Position numbers and translations under genes: made by a program | Assembly: GCF_036226365.1 (NCBI RefSeq) | Contig: NZ_CP108462.1 | Location: 2,356,001 to 2,420,000, forward strand | Reading direction: 5' to 3' | Source: Streptomyces sp. NBC_01262 | Lineage (GTDB): Bacteria; Actinomycetota; Actinomycetes; Streptomycetales; Streptomycetaceae | Length of the DNA: 64,000 nucleotides | The notes under the pieces: model-generated | Database searches by the model: none | The model's input: only the letters and a program-made list of their open reading frames with translations | What the model was told of the DNA's origin: nothing | Shown: positions 1 to 8,948 of the stretch, piece after piece | Position numbering within the stretch: the first letter of the stretch is position 1 | How the letters are laid out: the number at the start of each line of letters is the position of its first letter

Positions 1-288
1 CAGGACGGCGGCGGCCAGGGCGGGCGAGATGAGCCGGGCGGCCAGCCCGAGGTGAGCCACGGACGCGGCCACCCGTGGTTCGATCGCGCCGGACGGCTGC
101 CCACCGGCTGCGGCCAGCCAGTCCCGTACGCCGCTCACGCGGGCTTCGAGCAGCGGGCGCGACACCGGCTGCCACAGCCCGGAGGACCCGGGCGGTTCGG
201 TGCCGGGTGGGTGGGTGTGTACGGCGAAGAACGGGCCGAGCGCTGCGATCTCCTCGATCGCCGCGCCCGCCGTCGCAGGGCTGGTCAT
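1..288 (-). CDS. FhuF-like (2Fe-2S)-binding protein, N-terminal part
   Basis: Only the first 96 codons are present and the gene runs off the left edge. The reading frame opens with ATG and gives a segment with the pattern ALGPFFAVH near residue 18 and VAASVAHLGLAARLISPAL near residue 77. I recognise this pattern from the actinobacterial FhuF-like iron-reductase-type proteins. In that family a C-terminal cysteine cluster binds the 2Fe-2S centre and the protein helps release iron from ferric siderophores; that end lies outside the window, so the cofactor cannot be verified. The start overlaps the stop of a short upstream frame by ATGA, which suggests translational coupling. The assignment rests on N-terminal resemblance only. 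Confidence 0.55.
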   Translation of the reverse strand, partial: MTSPATAGAAIEEIAALGPFFAVHTHPPGTEPPGSSGLWQPVSRPLLEARVSGVRDWLAAAGGQPSGAIEPRVAASVAHLGLAARLISPALAAAVL

Positions 289-392
289 GCGGGGACGGGG
301 TCCGGGGCCCGTGAGGGGGCCGTTGTGTGCGGGCCCGAGGGCTGGAGGAGGCGTTCGACCAGGGGCGCGAAAACCAGGCCGGTGCTGTCCAC
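285..392 (-). CDS. possible 35-residue upstream peptide coupled to the FhuF-like gene
   Basis: A GTG codon at 390-392 is preceded at a 6-base distance by a perfect AGGAGG (399-404 on the plus strand). The frame runs 35 codons and ends in a TGA that overlaps the next gene's ATG (ATGA). The peptide starts VDSTGLVFAPLVERLL and then becomes rich in proline. The strong ribosome site and stop/start overlap argue that it is translated, perhaps as a leader or coupling peptide. I recognise no family, and chance cannot be excluded for so short a frame. Confidence 0.35.
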   Translation of the reverse strand: MDSTGLVFAPLVERLLQPSGPHTTAPSRAPDPVPA

Positions 393-618
393 GTGAGCCC
401 TCCTTGGGGGATCGTGCGTCCCTTGCGTATGCGGACGAAGTGAAGGCTCGGTGTCTGACTCACCGAACACCCTTGCGGTGACCGGCTCACAGTGGCGCGA
501 CCGTGCTGGAATTCCACCAGCTTCCTCATGCCTTCACTGCACGGCGCAGCGTACGGGCCGCTTCCGCAACGGGTCAATCAGGCCTTTTACAAGCTTTGGC
601 CCAGGAAAAGAACGCGGC

Positions 619-1302
619 TCACGGTTCGAAGCGGTAGCCGATTCCGGGTTCGGTGATGAGATGGCGGGGGCGTGGGGGGTCCGGTTCGAACTTGCGGCGC
701 AGTGTGGCGATGTAGACGCGCAGGTAGTTGGTGCTGTGCTCGTGCCCGGGGCCCCATACGGCCTGTAGGAGCTGGCGGCCGGTCACCAGGCGGCCGGGGT
801 TGCGCAGCAGTGGGGTGATGAGGCGCCATTCGGTGGGGGTGAGGTGCAGGGCCTGGCCCTTTCCCGACCGGGGGACGGCGGTGTAGGCGGCGAGGTCGAC
901 CCGCCAGCGCGCGATGTTCACGGTGCCCGGTTCGTCGAGGGCAGGGGGGCGGCGCAGCACGGCCCTGAGGCGGGCGAGGAACTCCTCCATCAGGAAGGGC
1001 TTGGTGAGGTAGTCGTCGGCTCCGGCGTCCAGGGCCGCGACCTTGGCGGTGAGTTCCGTCCGGCCGGAGACCACGATGATCGGCAGGGAGGTCCAGACCC
1101 TCAGGCCGTGGATGACGTCGATGCCGGGCATGTCGGGCAGGCCGAGGTCGAGGATGACCGCGTCGGGCGGGTTGCGGGAGGCCAGTTGCAGTGCGGTGGC
1201 GCCGTCGGGGGCGGTGGCGACGTCGTAGTGACGGGCCTTGAGGTTGATGTTCAGTGCCCGCGCCATCTGCGGTTCGTCGTCGACGATCAGGATGCGGCTC
1301 AT
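619..1302 (-). CDS. kdpE: KdpE response regulator
   Basis: A 227-residue OmpR-family regulator. The receiver domain (about 1-120) shows acidic residues D8/D9, phosphorylation-site D52 in VILDLGLPD, S79 and K101 in the LTKPF motif. A winged-helix DNA-binding domain fills about 130-227 and ends in the ITEPGIGYRF pattern. The family activates the kdp operon under potassium or turgor stress after phosphorylation by KdpD. It lies last in the kdp operon, but only a C-terminal scrap of kdpD remains just upstream, its stop overlapping this ATG. If the scrap is the only copy, KdpE here is an orphan that must receive phosphate from another donor or work unphosphorylated. Confidence 0.93.
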   Translation of the reverse strand: MSRILIVDDEPQMARALNINLKARHYDVATAPDGATALQLASRNPPDAVILDLGLPDMPGIDVIHGLRVWTSLPIIVVSGRTELTAKVAALDAGADDYLTKPFLMEEFLARLRAVLRRPPALDEPGTVNIARWRVDLAAYTAVPRSGKGQALHLTPTEWRLITPLLRNPGRLVTGRQLLQAVWGPGHEHSTNYLRVYIATLRRKFEPDPPRPRHLITEPGIGYRFEP

Positions 1303-1382
1303 GCCCGCACCGCCTGCGCGGCGGTGGCTGCCGCGGGAAGGGAGAGGACCATCGTCGGGCCACCGCCGGGGGTGTCGGTTGC
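1299..1382 (-). pseudogene. kdpD: KdpD sensor kinase, C-terminal remnant only
   Basis: The last 27 codons before a TGA that overlaps the kdpE ATG read ATDTPGGGPTMVLSLPAA and then an Ala-rich tail. That is the usual end of a histidine-kinase ATPase domain (DTPGGGLTxVxSLP) and sits exactly where kdpD normally lies, between kdpC and kdpE. The other roughly 820 codons expected for KdpD (KdpD and USP sensor domains, four membrane helices, HisKA box, N/G1/F boxes) are absent: kdpC ends at 1445, leaving 142 bases. No initiation site precedes the fragment convincingly. I infer a deletion that removed nearly all of kdpD. The identity rests on a short motif plus position. Confidence 0.7.
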
Positions 1383-1414
1383 CCGCCCGCGCAGGGGTTC
1401 CTGGGCGGGCGGGC
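1381..1414 (-). terminator. stem-loop between kdpC and the kdpD remnant
   Basis: A perfect 9-base stem (1381-1389 pairs with 1406-1414, GCCCGCCCG/CGGGCGGGC) with a 16-base loop lies about 30 bases after the kdpC stop. It abuts the first recognisable kdpD codon. It could be a terminator or attenuator that lowers kdpE expression, or a sequence involved in the deletion that removed kdpD. There is no U-tract. Confidence 0.4.
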
Positions 1415-1444
1415 AGTGTGGTGGTTGCGAGTCATGCGTCGTGG

Positions 1445-2074
1445 TTACTTGAGGTTGGCCAGGGCCAGGTTGAGTTCGACCACGTTCACGTACTCCTCGC
1501 CGAGGAAGCCCAGCGCCCGGCTGTGGGTGTTGTCGGCGACGAGCTTGCTGACGGTGCTCTCGTCGAGGCCCCGGGTCTTGGCGACGCGGGCGATCTGTTC
1601 GTCCGCGTATGCCTTGGAGATGTCCGGGTCGAGTCCGGAGCCGGAGGCGGTGACCGCGTCGGCCGGAACACTGTCCGGGCTGACGCCGTCGAAGGCGGCC
1701 ACGGCGGCCTTGCGTTCCTTGATGGTCTTGATCAGGTCGGTGTTGTTGGGCCCGAGGTTGGACGCGCCGGAGACCGTCGGGTCGTAGCCGCCCGCGGAGG
1801 GCCGGGGCTGGAACCACTTCGGGTCGGGTTTGGCCACCTCGTCGGCGTCGTTCGGGTTCTTCTTGGGGAGGTTGAAGTTCTGGCCGAGCAGGCTGGAGCC
1901 GACGGTCTTGCCGTTCTGCTTGACGAGTGAGCCGTTGGCCTGGTCGGAGAACGCGGCCTGGGCGACACCGGTGACCAGCAGCGGGTAGGCGATGCCGGTG
2001 ATCACGGTGAAGACCAGCAGCATCCGCAAGGCCGCCAGATGGTTGCGGACCACCGTGGAAAGGGGGCTGGACAT
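1445..2074 (-). CDS. kdpC: potassium-transporting ATPase subunit C
   Basis: A 209-residue KdpC. One N-terminal membrane helix (about residues 14-41) is followed by an extracytoplasmic domain containing GSSLLGQNF, FQPRPSAGGYD and the SGSGLDPDIS segment typical of the family. KdpC is needed for assembly and catalytic activity of the KdpFABC high-affinity potassium pump. Length is normal for an actinobacterial KdpC. It follows kdpB after 23 bases in the same operon; the sequence looks intact. Confidence 0.95.
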   Translation of the reverse strand: MSSPLSTVVRNHLAALRMLLVFTVITGIAYPLLVTGVAQAAFSDQANGSLVKQNGKTVGSSLLGQNFNLPKKNPNDADEVAKPDPKWFQPRPSAGGYDPTVSGASNLGPNNTDLIKTIKERKAAVAAFDGVSPDSVPADAVTASGSGLDPDISKAYADEQIARVAKTRGLDESTVSKLVADNTHSRALGFLGEEYVNVVELNLALANLK

Positions 2075-2097
2075 GATGATTGCCTCTGTCTTCTCGG

Positions 2098-4236
2098 TCA
2101 GCTCAGGCCGGGGATGAACTGGATGATCAGGTCGATCGCCTTGATGCCGACGAACGGCAGGACCAGTCCGCCCAGGCCGTAGACCAGGATGTTGCGGCTG
2201 AGCAGCTTGTCGGCGCTCATCGGCCGGTAGCGAACGCCGCGCAGCGCGAGCGGGATCAGCGCGACGATGATCAGCGCGTTGAAGATGATCGCCGAGGAGA
2301 TCGCCGAGGTCGGACTGTGCAGGCCCATGATGTTGAGCTTGTCCAGGCCCGGGTACGCGGTGGCGAACATCGCCGGGATGATCGCGAAGTACTTCGCGAC
2401 GTCGTTGGCGATCGAGAACGTCGTCAACGCGCCCCGGGTGATGAGGAGCTGCTTGCCGATCTCCACGATCTCGATCAGCTTGGTGGGGTTGGAGTCCAGG
2501 TCGACCATGTTCCCGGCCTCCTTGGCGGCCGAGGTGCCGGTGTTCATGGCCACGCCGACATCCGCCTGCGCAAGCGCCGGGGCGTCGTTCGTCCCGTCGC
2601 CGGTCATTGCGACGAGCTTGCCGCCCGCCTGCTCCTTCTTGATCAGCGCCATCTTGTCCTCGGGAGTCGCCTCCGCGAGGAAGTCGTCCACGCCCGCCTC
2701 TTCGGCGATCGCCTTGGCGGTCAGCGGGTTGTCACCCGTGATCATGATGGTCTTGATCCCCATGCGGCGCAGCTCGTCGAACCGCTCGCGCATGCCCTGC
2801 TTGACGACATCCTTGAGGTGGATGACACCCAGCACCCGGGCGGTGGCTTCGTCACCGCTGCGGACCAGTTCCCCGACGACCAGCGGGGTGCCGCCGCTTG
2901 CGGAGATGCCGTCGACCAGCGGCCCGACATCGTCGGTGGGGTGCCCGCCGTTGTCGCGCACCCACTTCATCACCGCGGTCGCCGCACCCTTGCGCAACGA
3001 CCGGCTCTCGTCGGCGGAACCGTCGAGGTCCACGCCGGACATCCGCGTCTGGGCGGTGAACGGCACGAACTCCGCGTGGGTCAGCTCGCCTTCGCTGCGG
3101 GCGCGCAGGCCGTACGTCTCCTTGGCCAGGACCACGATGGAGCGGCCCTCGGGGGTCTCGTCGGCCAGCGAGGACAGCTGGGCGGCGTCCGCGAGGTCGT
3201 CGATGTCGATGTCACCGGCCGGGAGGAACTCCGCGGCCTGGCGGTTGCCCAGGGTGATGGTGCCGGTCTTGTCGAGCAGGAGCGTGTTGACGTCACCGGC
3301 GGCCTCGACGGCCCGGCCGGACATGGCCAGGACGTTGCGCTGGACCAGGCGGTCCATGCCGGCGATACCGATCGCGGACAGCAGCGCGCCAATGGTGGTC
3401 GGGATCAGAGCCACGACGAGGGAGACCAGGATGACGATGGTCTGCTCGGCGCCCGCGAAGATCGCGAAGGGCTGGAGGGTGACGACGGCCAGCAGAAAAA
3501 CGATGGTGAGCGAGGCGAGCAGGATGTTGAGCGCGATCTCGTTCGGTGTCTTCTGCCGGGAGGCGCCCTCGACCAGGGCGATCATGCGGTCGATGAAGGT
3601 CTCGCCCGGCTTGGACGTGATCTTCACGACGATCCGGTCGGACAGCACCTTCGTACCGCCGGTCACCGCGCTGCGGTCGCCACCGGACTCGCGGATCACC
3701 GGGGCCGACTCGCCGGTGATCGCCGACTCGTCGACCGAGGCCACGCCCTCGACGACGTCACCGTCGCCGGGGATGATCTGGCCCGCCTCGATGACCACGA
3801 AGTCACCGAGCTGGAGCTGGGCGCCGGGCACCTCCTCCTCGCGCAGCCCGGTCGCCCCCGGCTTCCAGCCGGTCAGCCGACGGGCGACCGATTCGGTCTT
3901 CGCCCTGCGCAGGGTCTCCGCCTGCGCCTTGCCACGTCCCTCCGCGACGGCCTCGGACAGGTTGGCGAACACAGCCGTCAGCCACAGCCAGACGGTGATC
4001 ACCCAGGCGAAGACCGACGGGTCCTTGATCGCCGAGGCGGTGGTCAGGACCGCCCCGACCCAGACCACGAACATCACCGGGTTGTTCAGCATGACCCGGG
4101 GGTCGAGCTTCTTCACCGCATCCGGGAGGGAGGTGATCAGCTGCTTGGGGTCGAGCATGCCGCCCGATACCCGGTGCGATTCCGGTGCGGAGGGACTTCC
4201 CGACGTGGCGGGGGGTTCGACGGTGGTCAGGGACAT
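2098..4236 (-). CDS. kdpB: potassium-transporting P-type ATPase subunit B
   Basis: A 712-residue P-type ATPase, the ATP-hydrolysing subunit of KdpFABC. It shows the actuator-domain TGES motif (174-177), the phosphorylation motif DKTGTIT with D322, and the hinge motif [12 protein letters not shown] near residue 525. Membrane helices lie near 55-95, 237-290 and in the last 120 residues, as usual. The first roughly 25 residues form a Ser/Pro-rich extension. Its ATG overlaps the kdpA stop by one base (TGATG), so translation is probably coupled. Nothing in the sequence suggests inactivation. Confidence 0.97.
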   Translation of the reverse strand: MSLTTVEPPATSGSPSAPESHRVSGGMLDPKQLITSLPDAVKKLDPRVMLNNPVMFVVWVGAVLTTASAIKDPSVFAWVITVWLWLTAVFANLSEAVAEGRGKAQAETLRRAKTESVARRLTGWKPGATGLREEEVPGAQLQLGDFVVIEAGQIIPGDGDVVEGVASVDESAITGESAPVIRESGGDRSAVTGGTKVLSDRIVVKITSKPGETFIDRMIALVEGASRQKTPNEIALNILLASLTIVFLLAVVTLQPFAIFAGAEQTIVILVSLVVALIPTTIGALLSAIGIAGMDRLVQRNVLAMSGRAVEAAGDVNTLLLDKTGTITLGNRQAAEFLPAGDIDIDDLADAAQLSSLADETPEGRSIVVLAKETYGLRARSEGELTHAEFVPFTAQTRMSGVDLDGSADESRSLRKGAATAVMKWVRDNGGHPTDDVGPLVDGISASGGTPLVVGELVRSGDEATARVLGVIHLKDVVKQGMRERFDELRRMGIKTIMITGDNPLTAKAIAEEAGVDDFLAEATPEDKMALIKKEQAGGKLVAMTGDGTNDAPALAQADVGVAMNTGTSAAKEAGNMVDLDSNPTKLIEIVEIGKQLLITRGALTTFSIANDVAKYFAIIPAMFATAYPGLDKLNIMGLHSPTSAISSAIIFNALIIVALIPLALRGVRYRPMSADKLLSRNILVYGLGGLVLPFVGIKAIDLIIQFIPGLS

Positions 4237-5900
4237 CAGGACAGGCCTTCCGCGAGCGGCCCCAGCGCGAGAGCGGGGAAATAGGTGAGGCCGACAACGA
4301 TGAGAATCACGCCGGTCAGCAGACCGACGAACAAGGGACGGTGGGTGGGCAGCGTGCCCGCGGTCACCGGCACCGGCTGCTGCGAAGCCAACGACCCCGC
4401 CAAAGCCAGCACGAACACCATCGGCAGGAACCGGCCGAACAGCATCGCCAGCCCCAACGCGGTGTTGTACCAGTCGGTATTGACGCCGATGCCCGCGAAA
4501 GCCGAACCGTTGTTGTTGCCCGCCGAGGTGAACGCGTACAGCACCTCGGAGAAACCGTGCGCCCCACTGTTGAGCATCGACGCCCGCTCACCCGGCAACG
4601 CCATCGCCAGACCCGCACCGACCAGCACCACGGTCGGCGTGGTCAGGATGTACAGCGACGCGAACTTCATCTCCCGGCCGCCAAGCTTCTTACCCAGGTA
4701 CTCCGGCGTCCGCCCGACCATCAGACCCGCCACAAACACCGCGATGATCGCCAGGATCAGAATCCCGTACAAGCCCGAGCCGGTGCCGCCGGGCGCGATC
4801 TCGCCCAGCATCATGTTGAAGATCGTCATCCCGCCACCACCCGGCGAGAACGAGTCATGGAAGGAGTTCACCGCGCCGGTGGAGGTCAGCGTCGTCGACA
4901 CCGCGAACAGCGCCGAAGCCCAGATCCCGAAACGCTGCTCCTTGCCCTCCATCATCCCGCCGGCCAGATGACCGGCCTGGCTGCTGACACTGTGCAACTC
5001 GTTCGCCGTGACGATGGCCACCGACGACGCCCAGATGATCGCCATCACCGCGACGATCGCGTAACCCTGGCGGTTGTCACCCACCATCTTCCCGAAGGTC
5101 CGCGGCAGCGAGAACCCGATCACCAGCAGCAGGTAGATCTCCAACCAATTGGTGAAGGCATTGGGATTCTCAAACGGATGGGAGGAGTTGGCGTTGTAGA
5201 AACCGCCCCCGTTCGTCCCGATCTCCTTGATCGCCTCCTGCGAGGCCACCGGCCCGCCGGTCAGGCTCTGATGGTCCCCGGCGATCGTCGAGATCGACTC
5301 GATGCCGTGAAAGTTCTGGATCATCCCACTCGCGACAAACACGATCGCGACCAGGAACGACAGCGGCAGCAGCAGCCGCAGCACCACCCGGGTCAGATCC
5401 ACCCAGAAGTTGCCGACCCGGTCGGTCTTCTTCCGCGTGAAGCCCCGGATCAAAGCGGCCACCACCGCGATACCGACAGCGGCGGACACGAAGTTCTGCA
5501 CCGCCAGACCGGACATCTGCACCAGATGGCCCATCGCCGACTCACCCGAGTACGACTGCCAGTTGGTGTTGGTCACGAACGACGCCGCCGTGTTGAACGA
5601 CTGCCCCGGCGTGATCGCCGACATGCCGATCGACAGCAGCAGATGGTTCTGGAGGCGCAGGAACCCGTACAGGAACAGCACCGAGACGGCCGAGAACGCC
5701 AGCACACTGCGCAGATACGCCGACCACTTCTGGTCCGCGTCCCCGTCCACACCACCCAGCCGGTAGACGATCGTCTCAGCGCGCAGGTGCTTCGGCGCGG
5801 TGAGAATGTGAGCGATGTAGTCGCCCAACGGCCGGAAGGACAGGGCCAGCGCGGCGATCAACGCGAGGACCTGCAGCCAGCCCGCAAGAGTGTCGTTCAC
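4236..5900 (-). CDS. kdpA: potassium-transporting ATPase subunit A
   Basis: A 554-residue polytopic protein, the potassium-binding and translocating subunit of KdpFABC, related to the Trk/Ktr channel superfamily. The conserved filter-like stretches [19 protein letters not shown] and [13 protein letters not shown] are present, with about ten hydrophobic helices. Translation starts at GTG (5898-5900), whose G is shared with the kdpF TAG stop, so kdpF and kdpA are coupled. Length and motifs are normal. Confidence 0.97.
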   Translation of the reverse strand: MNDTLAGWLQVLALIAALALSFRPLGDYIAHILTAPKHLRAETIVYRLGGVDGDADQKWSAYLRSVLAFSAVSVLFLYGFLRLQNHLLLSIGMSAITPGQSFNTAASFVTNTNWQSYSGESAMGHLVQMSGLAVQNFVSAAVGIAVVAALIRGFTRKKTDRVGNFWVDLTRVVLRLLLPLSFLVAIVFVASGMIQNFHGIESISTIAGDHQSLTGGPVASQEAIKEIGTNGGGFYNANSSHPFENPNAFTNWLEIYLLLVIGFSLPRTFGKMVGDNRQGYAIVAVMAIIWASSVAIVTANELHSVSSQAGHLAGGMMEGKEQRFGIWASALFAVSTTLTSTGAVNSFHDSFSPGGGGMTIFNMMLGEIAPGGTGSGLYGILILAIIAVFVAGLMVGRTPEYLGKKLGGREMKFASLYILTTPTVVLVGAGLAMALPGERASMLNSGAHGFSEVLYAFTSAGNNNGSAFAGIGVNTDWYNTALGLAMLFGRFLPMVFVLALAGSLASQQPVPVTAGTLPTHRPLFVGLLTGVILIVVGLTYFPALALGPLAEGLS

Positions 5901-5989
5901 TAGAACTTCTCCGGGAAGATCAGCGCCAGCACCAGGTAGCCGACCAGGGCCACGGCGACGACGAGTCCGACGACGTTTTCGACGCTCAC
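5900..5989 (-). CDS. kdpF: KdpF small membrane subunit
   Basis: A 29-residue protein starting at GTG: an N-terminal MSVENVVGL, one hydrophobic helix (about residues 6-24), and a short FPEKF tail. Size, single helix and place directly before kdpA fit KdpF, the small subunit that stabilises the Kdp complex in the membrane. Its TAG shares a base with the kdpA GTG, and its own GTG overlaps the stop of the upstream microprotein (GTGA). It is too short for most gene callers. Confidence 0.85.
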   Translation of the reverse strand: MSVENVVGLVVAVALVGYLVLALIFPEKF

Positions 5990-6069
5990 AGCCGCTCGAC
6001 CCCCTTGGCGATCAGGCCGATGACGGCGAAGACCGCAACGATCAGGACGATGAAGGCTAGATCTGGCAT
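5986..6069 (-). CDS. 27-residue one-helix microprotein opening the kdp operon
   Basis: An ATG at 6067-6069 opens a 27-codon frame: [20 protein letters not shown] and a charged AKGVERL end. Its TGA overlaps the kdpF GTG by four bases, so the two are probably coupled. It resembles KdpF in size and topology (a single helix with a short polar C-terminus) but is a distinct peptide. I believe similar short frames precede kdpF in other actinobacteria, but I cannot check this. A role as a second small Kdp subunit or regulator is inference. The ribosome site is weak (GGGGTG about 8 bases upstream). Confidence 0.65.
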   Translation of the reverse strand: MPDLAFIVLIVAVFAVIGLIAKGVERL

Positions 6070-6438
6070 GTACGAGACACCCCGGAAGTAAGAAAAGGGA
6101 TATAACCGCCCTATCGTCTCGGGCGTGGGGACATCCCGAGCGGAACCGAGCGGTGTCGGCGAGGACCGACCTCTGAAGCGAAGCGCCCCCGCGTCCCCCT
6201 GACGACCCCCGTTAGCGCGCCCCTGACGCGGGGACGCGACACCTTGACGCCGCCTTGACGCGCCGCCTGCTCCGACTACGGCCGGTTCATGATGCTGCCC
6301 GCACCCGGCGCCGCCCCGTCCCTGCAGGCGCGGCTGGTCGCGGTGACCCTCGCCGACCAGGTCAGTGCCGCGCCCGAGACGACGCGAGCCGTCGGCGACG
6401 GTGGCTGAGCACCGCCCGGAACGGGCGGATCAGGCGGA
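6070..6438. promoter_or_regulatory. upstream region of the kdp operon
   Basis: No convincing gene. On the minus strand, about 30 bases before the first kdp frame, an AT-richer patch (GGTTATATCCC, near 6100) is a plausible -10 region for kdp. Near 6190-6245 CTGACG/TTGACG words recur several times. A plus-strand frame of 39 codons (6289-6408, starting MMLPAPGAAP) lacks a ribosome site and family resemblance; it may be a remnant or chance. A 9-base unit GGCGGATCA repeats nearly three times at 6423-6447 across the end of the next gene. Confidence 0.4.
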
Positions 6439-6993
6439 TCAGGCGGACCCCCACCCGCTGCGCGACCGCCGGGACGGGAGCGGCAGCCGCCAGGTGTTGC
6501 GGCGGTGCACGGCCGCAAGGTCGCGCTGCAGTGGGGACGGCGGCACGGCCAGGACGGGGCAGGTCGCGTGCGCCAGGCAGTAGCGGCTGGTCGAGCGGCA
6601 CAGTGCCCGGCGCAGCGGGCCGCGCCGGCCGGCGCCGACCACCAGCAGGTCGTCCTCCCGGTCGGCCACCTGCACCAGCGCCGCGCCGGGCGCTCCCCGC
6701 ACGATCCGGGCCTCCAGCCGGCCCGCGCTCCAGCCCCACGCCCAGCCCTGACCGAGCGCCGTGTCCAGCGCCGTGCACAGGTTCTCCCCGGCCAGGCGGC
6801 GGCCTTCCGCGAGCAGCGGCGGAAGCGCGGCGCGGCGGTAGGCGAGCTCGCCGCCCACGGGTTCCCAGGCCAGCACCGCGAGCACTTCGGCGCCCGTCCG
6901 CCGGGCCTCGGCCACCGCGCGGTGCAGCGCGGCAAGGCTGCCCAGCGAACCGCTCACCCCCACCACGATGCGCCGGGTGCCACTGTCGTCCAT
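6439..6993 (-). CDS. universal stress protein (UspA fold)
   Basis: A 184-residue protein with one UspA-like domain. It begins with RRIVVGVSGSLGSLAALHRAV, the usual first strand and helix, and contains DDLLVVGAGRRGPLRRAL, matching the family's GxxG/RGPLRRALxGS nucleotide-binding region, followed by ATCPVLAVP. Such proteins bind ATP or act in stress and hypoxia adaptation. I chose the ATG before DDSGTRR; an in-frame ATG lies further upstream at 7161 but adds an unlike Arg/Pro-rich extension. The C-terminal 25 residues are Arg/Ser-rich and not part of the fold. It lies upstream of kdp on the same strand, separated by 369 bases. Confidence 0.8.
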   Translation of the reverse strand: MDDSGTRRIVVGVSGSLGSLAALHRAVAEARRTGAEVLAVLAWEPVGGELAYRRAALPPLLAEGRRLAGENLCTALDTALGQGWAWGWSAGRLEARIVRGAPGAALVQVADREDDLLVVGAGRRGPLRRALCRSTSRYCLAHATCPVLAVPPSPLQRDLAAVHRRNTWRLPLPSRRSRSGWGSA

Positions 6994-7382
6994 GACCGTT
7001 ACCGCTGCCTCTCTTGCGCTGTACGCCCCGCAGGCGCGCTCCGCCCATCGAAGCGCAGCCTCAGGCCGAGGGCGACCCTCCTGACGTACCCATGACGGGA
7101 GACAGCGCCGAATTGACGGCTTCCTGACCCCCGTCAGGAACGCGTCAAGATCCTCCGGCATGGCGTCAGGAGGGCGACAACGCCGGGCCCTTGCCCGGCC
7201 GCAGGGTCACAGAGTGTTCCACGCGGGGATCGCGGCGCAGGCCGCTCCGCGGTGTGAAGGGGGCCCGTCGCGATGCCGGAGACCAGCGCTACGCAGCAAC
7301 GTCCTACGGCATCGCGCCAGGCGCCCGCCCCGAGGCGACCGGCGCCCCCCGGCCCTCCGGGAAGGAACACCGCGAACCGCAC
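6994..7382. promoter_or_regulatory. divergent intergenic region with a perfect 8-4-8 palindrome
   Basis: About 390 bases between the stress-protein gene and the divergent membrane-protein gene. The clear element is a perfect inverted repeat, TTCCTGACCCCCGTCAGGAA (7121-7140). Other TGACG words (7082, 7093, 7114) surround it. This has the form of a dimeric regulator site, but I cannot name the regulator. No gene is convincing here. Confidence 0.5.
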
Positions 7383-8828
7383 GTGTCCCCCGGCGGGACA
7401 CGCGTGCCGCGCCGCGGATTGAGGGGTCCGCGGCGCGGCCTGCCCGCGACCGCGCCCGGCAGGCTGAAACTCCTGCGCGCGGCGGCGCTTGCCGCCTCGG
7501 CGCTCCTTGTCGCGACCCTCGTCACGACAGGTCTGCTGACGCGCTCCTCCTGGTCGGACATCCGGGGCCACTCCGCGCCCCAGGTCACCAGCGCCACCGG
7601 CCTGTACTTCACGCTCGGCGACATGGACGCCCAGCTCGCCAACCAGCTGATGCTCGGCGCCACCCCCGGCCTGGCCACCGACCGCCGGACCGCCGCCCAG
7701 GTCTACGACCAGCGCCGTGACGAAGCCGCCGGCCACCTGCGCGACCTCGCCGAGGCCGCCCAGGGCGACCCCTCCGCGGAGAAGACGGTCGCCCGGGCCA
7801 TCGCCGACTTCGGCGCCTACGAGGAGGGGGCGGCCCGCGCGCTCCTCCTCAGCGACCAGGCGTCCCGTCCGGCGGGCAGGACCGATCCCGGCGCCCTGGC
7901 CGCCTACCGCTCCGCCTCCCAGCTCATGCGCACCCGCCTCCTGCCGGAAGCCGACCGGCTCGTCACGGCCAACAACGACGCCTTCGACACGACCGCCTCC
8001 ACCGCCACGGGCAACCTGTCCTCGGCCCGCACGGCCGTCCTCGTCACCGGCGGCCTGCTGCTCGCCGTACTCCTCGCCCTCCAGCTCTTCCTGGCCGCCC
8101 GCTTCCGCCGCAACGTCAACCCGGCGCTCGCCGCCGCGTCCCTGATCGCCCTCGGCGTCCTCGTCACCGCCACCGTGCAGATCTCCGGCCAGCAGCACCA
8201 TCTGCGAGTCGCCCGCCATGACGCCTTCGACTCCGTGGCCGCCCTCACCCGCGCCCGCGCGGTCGCGTACGACGCCAACGCCGACGAGTCCCGCTACCTG
8301 CTGGACCAGCCGCACGCCGCCGAGCACCAGAGGGACTTCCTCGCCAAGAGCCAGCAGCTGATGCGGCTGCCCTCCGCCACCCTCGCCGACTACGACGCCC
8401 GGGCCGCCGCCGCCATGGGCGCCTACCGCGCCGACCACAACGACCTGCCCTTCACCGGCTACTTCGGCGACGAATTCCGCAACATCACCTTCGACGGCGA
8501 GCGTCAGGCCGCCGAGAACGTCATCGCCGGTTACCGCACCTACCAGCAGGACGACCGGCACCTGCGCGCCCTGGTCTCCTCCGGGCACCTGACCGAGGCG
8601 ATCCAGTACTGCGTGAGCTACCGCACCGGCGAGTCCAACTGGGCCTTCGGCCGGTACGACGCGGCACTGCTCAAGCTGATCTCCATCAACGCCCACGCCT
8701 ACCAGCAGGCCTCCGCCGAAGGCGCCGACAGCTCGCTGTCCGCGCCGCTCGGCCTCTCCGGGGGCGTGGCCGCCGTCGCTGCCCTCGCCGTCCTCGGTCT
8801 GCGCCCGCGCCTCGCCGAGTTCCGGTAG
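7383..8828 (+). CDS. unknown membrane protein with two extracytoplasmic helical segments
   Basis: About 481 residues if translation starts at GTG 7383, downstream of a GGGAAGGAA stretch; GTG 7404 is an alternative and an upstream ATG at 7191 is possible. Hydrophobic helices lie after the Arg-rich start (LLRAAALAASALLVATLV), twice in the middle (LVTGGLLLAVLLALQLFLAA and the following ALIALGVLVTATV stretch) and at the C-terminus. Between helices 1-2 and 3-4 are two roughly 150-residue soluble stretches rich in Ala, Gln and Asp that look helical, like the four-helix sensor modules of receptor proteins. No kinase or enzyme domain is visible. I believe it belongs to a Streptomyces-specific secreted/membrane family of unknown role. 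corA follows on the same strand. Confidence 0.75.
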   Translation: MSPGGTRVPRRGLRGPRRGLPATAPGRLKLLRAAALAASALLVATLVTTGLLTRSSWSDIRGHSAPQVTSATGLYFTLGDMDAQLANQLMLGATPGLATDRRTAAQVYDQRRDEAAGHLRDLAEAAQGDPSAEKTVARAIADFGAYEEGAARALLLSDQASRPAGRTDPGALAAYRSASQLMRTRLLPEADRLVTANNDAFDTTASTATGNLSSARTAVLVTGGLLLAVLLALQLFLAARFRRNVNPALAAASLIALGVLVTATVQISGQQHHLRVARHDAFDSVAALTRARAVAYDANADESRYLLDQPHAAEHQRDFLAKSQQLMRLPSATLADYDARAAAAMGAYRADHNDLPFTGYFGDEFRNITFDGERQAAENVIAGYRTYQQDDRHLRALVSSGHLTEAIQYCVSYRTGESNWAFGRYDAALLKLISINAHAYQQASAEGADSSLSAPLGLSGGVAAVAALAVLGLRPRLAEFR

Positions 8829-8948
8829 CCGGCCGCACATCAGGGACCCAGGCGGTGCCCCGGCCCCTCCTCCACCGCAGACCCACCCGCCGGACTCTCC
8901 CTTGCCGGCTTGCGCATACTGGATATTCCGTCAGCCGCTGGAGTCCGC

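Noticed and set aside
587..1435. A 282-codon minus-strand frame across kdpE as a possible frameshifted kdpD
   Set aside because: It is an Arg/Pro-rich out-of-frame reading of kdpE; the kdpD-like codons lie in another frame and are only 27 long.
2080..4288. Long plus-strand open frames of more than 670 codons opposite kdpB
   Set aside because: They mirror kdpB, which has all P-type ATPase motifs; such antisense frames are common at high GC and show no domain or ribosome site.
6289..6408. 39-codon plus-strand gene near the kdp promoter
   Set aside because: No ribosome site or family match; left as a note within the intergenic entry.
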